Part shown: positions 58,801 through 64,000 of the stretch, in pieces | Layout: each line of letters opens with the position of its first letter | Numbering within the stretch: the first letter of the stretch is position 1 | DNA from: Anoplopoma fimbria | Taxonomy: Eukaryota; Chordata; Actinopteri; Perciformes; Anoplopomatidae | DNA: 64,000 nucleotides | Direction: 5' to 3' | Assembly: GCF_027596085.1 (NCBI RefSeq) | Contig: NC_072458.1 | Location: 18,646,384-18,710,383, forward strand | Position numbers and translations under genes: made by a program | The notes under the pieces: generated by a model | What the model was told of the DNA's origin: nothing | The model's database searches: none | Seen by the model: the letters and a program-made list of their open reading frames with translations, nothing else

Positions 58801-61800
58801 TGTTGATGTGGGTGAGTCACCTCTCCCTGAAAGCCCCCCCCCTTCATGGTGTTTTTCTCTGTGGATTTACAACTCTGTCAGCGTGACAACACGCCCGTTT
58901 TTACGTTGTTTTTCACATTTCTTGCGTCGCATGCACACTGGAGGTTTTTCCTGGCGTGTTTCTTGCATGGGTGAGGTGATCCGGCGTGTCCGGTGTGTGG
59001 CATCGCCGTGCCATTCCTGCTCCGTTCTGGTGCCACATGTGTGAGGGGAGCAGCTGTATTTCTGGCTCGCGAGGAATTTGCCGTGTGTGTGTTAAGCACG
59101 TTTTGTCTCTCATGGGTTGAATATACATTTTTGTGGCAAATAACTCCTAAAGATTGTGAATGATGGGGGTTTAAAGGGAGGCAGATAAAGACGAGAGGGA
59201 ACGGCTTCCTTCCATGAGGACCTCTGGGAAGAGCCGGTATCCTGTGTGAGTCAATACTATTGACTGGCGTTCCAAGTGGCTGGGGGTGTTATGTAACCCT
59301 CAACCTTGTGTGTTTTGAGTGAGCGTGTTTCACCACGAGGACTGTGGAGCTGTTGACGGCACATGAGCAGCAGATAGAATTTGAGATAGCAGAAGCCTGT
59401 TGCAGCGATTTGTCACATGATCTGGTTCTGTGAAATAGGACTGCGGCGTTTTTAATCACTGGCCTTCTGTTGTTGTTTTTTTGCATTATGTCATGTTTCT
59501 GCAAACACATATGGGGACTGTAAACATGAGATAATACATTCATAAGAGAGCATTGATTTCTGAATGGGACATATAAAATCTAATTGGTCAAATGGATGTT
59601 CTAGTTAACTGAGTTTTTTTTTTTTTTAATGTTTTCTTTTTAAACATGTATGGTTTTAATATTTTATTGTGTCATGTGCAATGGTGATATTTTAGTAAGA
59701 AGTTTAATTTCCAAAGTAACAACATGGATCAAAGATAAATTGAAGGTAGACGCCTGCAAGGGATTTTTTTTCCCCCTTATGTTTTCACGTTTGTTGTTTT
59801 ATAAAGTGCTCCAAAATTAAATGATTAAATGAACATAGTGATTGTTCTATATTTTAAAATGTTTTGGTCGTAGTCAAAGCATGAATATTAGTGATATCAT
59901 GTTCACACAGCAGTGAAACCTTCTTGTGTACACATTAATAACACCACGCACAAACACTAGTGAACAAATCTACGACACACCGCTGAAAATGTTGTAACAA
60001 GATGGCTTTTTATGATCAGTAGAAAATATTGGTGGTCTGCTCATGCAATGGTGGGTGGATACAATCGTGATCACTTTAGATATTTAGTTTTTGTAAGACT
60101 TGAATCCGGCTCCTCTAACGGACAGTAGGTGCTCCACCTATTAGCATCACAGATGGCAACAAAGCAAGTCAGCGTTTTTATATCACCATTTTAGTTCATT
60201 TAACAGCTTGTGATGCGATTGTCAATATGGGAACAGCTGCATTTGACGAGATACTTTGGGTCAATCACTCGATCAACAATCCATCCGATCGTTTGCCCCA
60301 TCGATCTGCCTGTCCCTCACCCTAAACTCCCAGAGCCCCGTGTCCGTCATCGTCCGTCTCCACCTTCCTCCTCCTCCACTCCAGCCCAGCTGCATTCCTT
60401 GCTGTTGTGTGTCACGTCCCCCCTTTGGAATTTAGGAGATGTCGACGGGGGTGGGACGGGACGGGACGGGGAGAGCATTGAGTGACGGACCCGTTCAGAG
60501 TGCAGAAAAAAGATGGCAAGAAAAGGACTAGAAGAAAAGGATGCAAGAGGAGCTTTAGGAGAGGGCAGAAAAGAGGAGGAAGTCAGATAATAATGGGGGA
60601 GGTGTGTGTGAGTGTGTGTGTGTGTGTGTGTGCGTCATTAGATTATGCCGCTCCCCGGGGGAACAGCCATTATTGATGGATTGATTGCAGGCCCCTCCCC
60701 GTCCACTCAGGTCTGCTGCTATTGGAGGCCATTAATCTGGTGTCTCTTTGGGATATGAAAGCTAGTGCATATTTAATTAGCCATCCATTACAAACAATCA
60801 GCATTCAGACAAGGGGCTTAAAGCAAGGCTTAGGTTTGAGGAACAAAGGTTAAATGACAATTTTTTTTTTTTTCTGCTACAGAGATAACTGGAGTGTAAT
60901 ATGGCAAACGTAGCTGTATATTTCAATCAATAGAAATGTAGGAGAGAAGCCATAATCGTAGTTAAGAAACTTATACACTTCCAAGTCAAAACTAAAAATT
61001 TAAACAAGCATGAGACTTGCCACAGTAGTAACAATAATAAATGGTTTGATAAATGTGATCTCCCTTTTATGGCCTTTCCTCCACAGATGTTCAGAATGAG
61101 TATTGATCTAGTTTAGGTGTCCCTTTTCAGTTGCTCTGTGCTTCTTCTGGCTTTTGTGAAACTCGTATGAGCCTCTCTGGTAACACACGCTTATGGACGA
61201 CATGTTTATCATTCAGGGTCTTTTCTCATTAATGTGCGGTCGAGTGAGAGAGAGAGAGGAGAGGACAGAGTGTCGCACTGATTAATGCTTTTAGCTTGAC
61301 TCAAACACTAAAACACATTAGCTTTCACAGAGCTGAATGGTAGGAAGAGGGGAGCGACATATATCTTTGTGTCCGTTTTTAAAATCACTGACCACATTAT
61401 CACATTGCCACAGGTCATTATATTAACAGTAATGGTTGGGGCTCTAGTGGCATGGGTGGAAGTAGGTTGGTGTGGTCCAGTACTCCGCATCACTAATAGA
61501 TTCACTGCAGGGGACACAAGCTGCCTGTCAAACCCACATAAAAGTTACAACAACCTGTTTTATGATCACACTTTCAACAAGAACACACATCTGCTAATAT
61601 TGGCTCAATATAAAAAAACAGCGAGTAACATCTGCGGAAAGTTTTGTTTTCCTCTCGGTTTGTCTTTCTTTGTTTGTACACACATTGTGTTTCACATTCA
61701 CTAACATCGGAACAACAACTCAAAAACTGCAAACGTGTTGTTTTATCAATAAACTAGAAGACATCTTCTTTGTAGCGTCCGTCATGTTTCCATATTAAAA

Positions 61801-62239
61801 CTTAAAGCTCATGAACGCACCAAAGTCGGAAAGACGACGGACAGGCAGCAAGTCCAACAAGAAACGCAACTTCCGTATCTCTGCTAGTCTAGAAATGAGC
61901 ACGTGCACATTTACTTCCCAAACATACAGTTTGAATGAATGAATGTGTGTGTTCAGGGATGCATGCAGCTGAGACTTATAGGCCATTCATGTTGTTAAAA
62001 TGAAGGCATCCAAACATGTATATATGGTTACACAAAACTGATTTGTCCATTTTATCTTCCTTGTTTCCCAGATATTTCTGTTCTTCTGTGAATCCTGCTC
62101 GGTGCCGATCTGTAGGGAGTGCAGTGTTGGCCGTCATATGGGACACACCTTCGTTTATCTGCAGGACGCTGTACAGGACTGCAGGGCCATCACCATCCAG
62201 CTGCTGGCCGACGCACAACAAGGACGTCAGGCTGTGCAG
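47091..62239 (+). CDS. trim71: trim71 (lin-41), 5' part: exons 1-2 of a gene running out of the window
   Basis: Exon 1 is 47091-47873 (261 codons) and exon 2 is 62072-62239 (56 codons), both phase 0 with gtgag donors. TRIM71 is a RING ubiquitin ligase and NHL-domain RNA-binding repressor of let-7-regulated developmental timing, active in early embryo and stem cells. Visible domains: RING with C12, C15, C54, H56, C59, C62, C77 and C80, with a Ser-rich insert between the second and third ligands as in mammals; B-box 1 from C168; and B-box 2 from C255 across the exon junction to H286. The start MASFP matches the human start. The tail [11 protein letters not shown] leads into the coiled coil, which is beyond 64 kb along with the filamin and NHL repeats. 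A fish-type His/Gln-rich linker is at residues 123-138. Confidence 0.95.
48204..48283. repeat. (CA)n microsatellite in trim71 intron 1
   Basis: About 80 bp of uninterrupted CA. Confidence 0.96.
49073..49125. repeat. LINE 3'-tail-like fragment
   Basis: GATAAGACAAGATAATCCTC followed by TATTAGTCCCACAGCGGGGA resembles a sequence found near the 3' ends of fish L2-type LINEs. Short and diverged. Confidence 0.4.
51160..51252 (-). mobile_element. fragment of the TTTTCACAGCAG element family
   Basis: In reverse complement it reads TTTTTCACAGCAGACATTTT, then GACTTAGTAGGAAAAGCACG and a GCTCCGTCATA end. This parallels 9182-9250. Confidence 0.5.
54265..54492. mobile_element. MITE copy 4 (same orientation as copy 2), trim71 intron 1
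   Basis: It starts CAGTAGCAGTCAAAAGTCTG and ends TTTTGACTGGTACTG. The interior is nearly identical to copy 2, including the A-rich stretch before CCATTGAATGAGAAGG. Confidence 0.85.
55681..55945 (+). promoter_or_regulatory. GC-rich promoter-like island in trim71 intron 1
   Basis: It holds an E-box CACGTG (55688), a CCAAT box (55749), clustered GC boxes (55773-55800), a GT tract and GGCGGGGCGGCGAGGCG, all in an otherwise AT-rich intron. It could be an alternative promoter or an enhancer. No exon can be linked to it. Confidence 0.35.
58160..58440 (+). mobile_element. diverged repeat of the GGCTGCAACTAA family
   Basis: It begins GGCTGCAACTAACAATTATT and continues with GAAAATGGTGTAAATTCCCA and CAGCGCAAGGCGACATCCTT, landmarks of a very common fish interspersed repeat. 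The relative at 26131-26390 is in the opposite orientation. Confidence 0.55.
62072..62239 (+). CDS. trim71: trim71 exon 2 (remainder of B-box 2)
   Basis: 168 nt in phase 0. It encodes [19 protein letters not shown] and [20 protein letters not shown], nearly identical to the vertebrate TRIM71 B-box 2 and the entry to the coiled coil. The acceptor is tgtttcccag and the donor CAG/gtgaga. Confidence 0.95.
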
Positions 62240-62830
62240 GTGAGACAGAAACCCGGACAGACTCATTCTCGGGGAATAAAAAGGAAAATATATTTAAGTT
62301 ATTTATTCGTTAGGGGCAGCAGTATTGAGGCAAACATGAAACCTAATCAATTTAAGCGAACATGGTCAGATGTTCTCATAACTGCACCAAAAGAAAATGG
62401 CCTTGTGTCACTCCGCAGGATCCAAAAAAGGTCAACCTGATTAAAGTCTTAACTAAACAATGCAAAGAACTCTTCTGCATGATTCTTCAGAGTCTGACAA
62501 AAAGACCTTTTATGAAGGTCAAACCACACAAGACCACGCTCATCCATCTCCCAGAGAGACGGAGGAGAAGCTGAGGAGAGCAGCTGTGTCCTTCCAGCAC
62601 GGAGCGACCAAAGGGGTGATCAGCTTGAATGTGTTTGGAGAGTGACCAGTCCTGGGCTGCTGGGAAGCCTGAGGTTAAAGGTGTCCAGCTGGCCCTGAGG
62701 GGGGTGGGTGGGTCACATGGGGTGAGGTCTGCCGGGGGCAGGGCTGAAGGTCAAAGGGGAGGAGGGGTGAGGAGGCTTGGGGGAGGGTGGATGAGGTATT
62801 TAAAGGATTTCAGAGAAAGGAGAACTCCCC

Positions 62831-62871
<41 letters not shown>

Positions 62872-64000
62872 CAAAGAACTGGGACACTTTGCCCTCCCCC
62901 TTCTTCAGCCACTCCCCCCCCCACCTTTTACTCTCACTCCCACACAAACACACACATTGTTGCAAAATTGCGTAATTACAGATTTGGATGGCAGCCTCCT
63001 ATAACCCCTGTAGAGTCCAGTAAACACAGTGACACATGCACAAGTGAAGGAAGGAGGAGAGGTTCCACTTACACTTTGATAATGACAGTCTAGTTTGTGC
63101 TGAAGGGAAAGGTTTGAAATTGTGACGAAATTTCTCAGCAATTTTGATAAGCAATGAATTATTTATAAAATAGCTAAATATGGAGTCGACAGCCACACTA
63201 GCCTCTCTGTAAAGCGGCGAGCTAAATATAAATGTCTGCGCGCTAACAATGCACAGAATAACAATGCTAACCTGCTAGCAGGAAATGTTCCTCATTTGAA
63301 CTCTGGACAAAGGGTGGAGGATCAGGTCTGCAAGTTTTCAGGAGTTTCCCTTTCAACCCATGTAGCACTCAATAAAGGAGATTGCGTGCGTCAGACATAT
63401 TCTCACTTACTGGAAATACTCTGTTTGGTTTATGAGGGGCAGAGCATGCAGGAGACAGGACATGATGATGACTACAACATGGTCACGTAACCAGTTTGTA
63501 ATTTGGTCCTTTACACCGGAGTCTCTTGCCATTCCTTGAATTTGTGTCGGCTCTTAGCGGCGATAGTTTCCGAACCTCCTCGTCTCACCAGTTACATTTC
63601 TAAATGGTGTCTTGGTGTAAATGACCTTTCTTCTTCATCCTCAGATGTTTGGTTTTTTTCCAGTTTTGCGAAAAGCCGCATGAAACGTCATCAACATGCC
63701 CGCTCTCTCGCCGTGAATTCTCCGTACAATGAGCGGCTCAATTCACACATGGTCTCAAATACACAGATTTTGTACTATGGAGCTGGCGGAGTAAAGCCCA
63801 TTTAAAGTCCGGTCCGAATGATTTAAACATTTGGGTTCTCACATACAGCTCCTCTTCGTAATGTCTAGGGTCAACATCCGAACCACAAAATACCTGCAGG
63901 TGTTTGTTATATGACAAATTTAAAGTTTGACCTGATATTGAAGGATCACAAAGGATATTTAGTTCCATACTGAGGTAAAGGAGAATGTCAACAGTGATCG
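62240..64000 (+). other. start of trim71 intron 2
   Basis: No further trim71 exon is seen. The G-rich stretch at 62690-62800 has quadruplex potential and is followed by a pure T-run of about 36 (62836-62871). The next coding exon lies beyond the window. Confidence 0.6.

Larger units (their letters stand above)
47874..62071 (+). other. trim71 intron 1 (14.2 kb), remaining content
   Basis: Apart from the elements listed separately, it is single-copy-looking DNA with short GT tracts (54720-54742, 55838-55866, 60608-60632) and a G-rich run (52751-52794). A motif-dense block lies at 60650-60860 (GGATTGATTG, CATATTTAATTAGCC, AACAATCAGC), which would be a good enhancer candidate. No second gene is seen on either strand. 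Confidence 0.6.

Noticed and set aside
62362..62645. Lys/Arg-rich frames after trim71 exon 2
   Set aside because: They do not match the expected coiled-coil continuation of TRIM71 and no junction supports them.

Overview
This window is nuclear DNA of a bony fish, most likely a percomorph teleost. It has short intron-split vertebrate genes with GT..AG junctions, many long (CA/TG)n microsatellites, and several short terminal-inverted-repeat elements of kinds that are common in percomorph genomes. No prokaryotic-style genes, operons or CRISPR arrays are present. All gene calls come from joining exons by hand. For each complete gene the exon phases close exactly to an integral open frame.

Layout. 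(1) 1-5.0 kb holds abhd5 on the minus strand (seven coding exons, 374 codons), with its poly(A) signal near 990. It encodes the CGI-58 co-activator of adipose triglyceride lipase, with Asn replacing the nucleophile Ser. (2) 5.0-28.6 kb has no gene I can identify. It contains a probable LTR remnant, several MITE-like elements, many CA repeats, G-rich tracts, blocks that read like non-coding regulatory DNA, and four exon-like segments that may be one spliced non-coding RNA. (3) 28.8-40.8 kb is topaz1 on the plus strand (20 coding exons, 1652 aa), a germ-cell protein with a CCCH finger. It has an NRF1-type promoter and two inverted copies of one MITE flanking its first exon. (4) 40.8-47.1 kb is intergenic. 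It contains a complex tandem array (43.4-45.8 kb) that repeatedly carries the POU octamer ATTTGCAT next to TAATTA, then the promoter and 5' UTR of the next gene. (5) 47.1-64 kb is the 5' part of trim71 (lin-41): exon 1 (RING, B-box 1, start of B-box 2), a 14.2 kb intron and exon 2 (rest of B-box 2). The coiled coil, filamin and NHL parts lie beyond the window.

How the genes relate. abhd5 acts in lipid-droplet lipolysis and has no evident functional tie to its neighbours. topaz1 (meiosis and gametogenesis) and trim71 (RNA binding and ubiquitin ligation in early embryo, stem and germ cells) lie head-to-tail and both belong to germline or early developmental post-transcriptional control. The most interesting signal is the octamer-bearing array abutting the trim71 promoter. 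After that come the (TG)n tract directly upstream of an abhd5 splice acceptor, the inverted MITE pair around topaz1 exon 1, and a perfect coding palindrome in topaz1.
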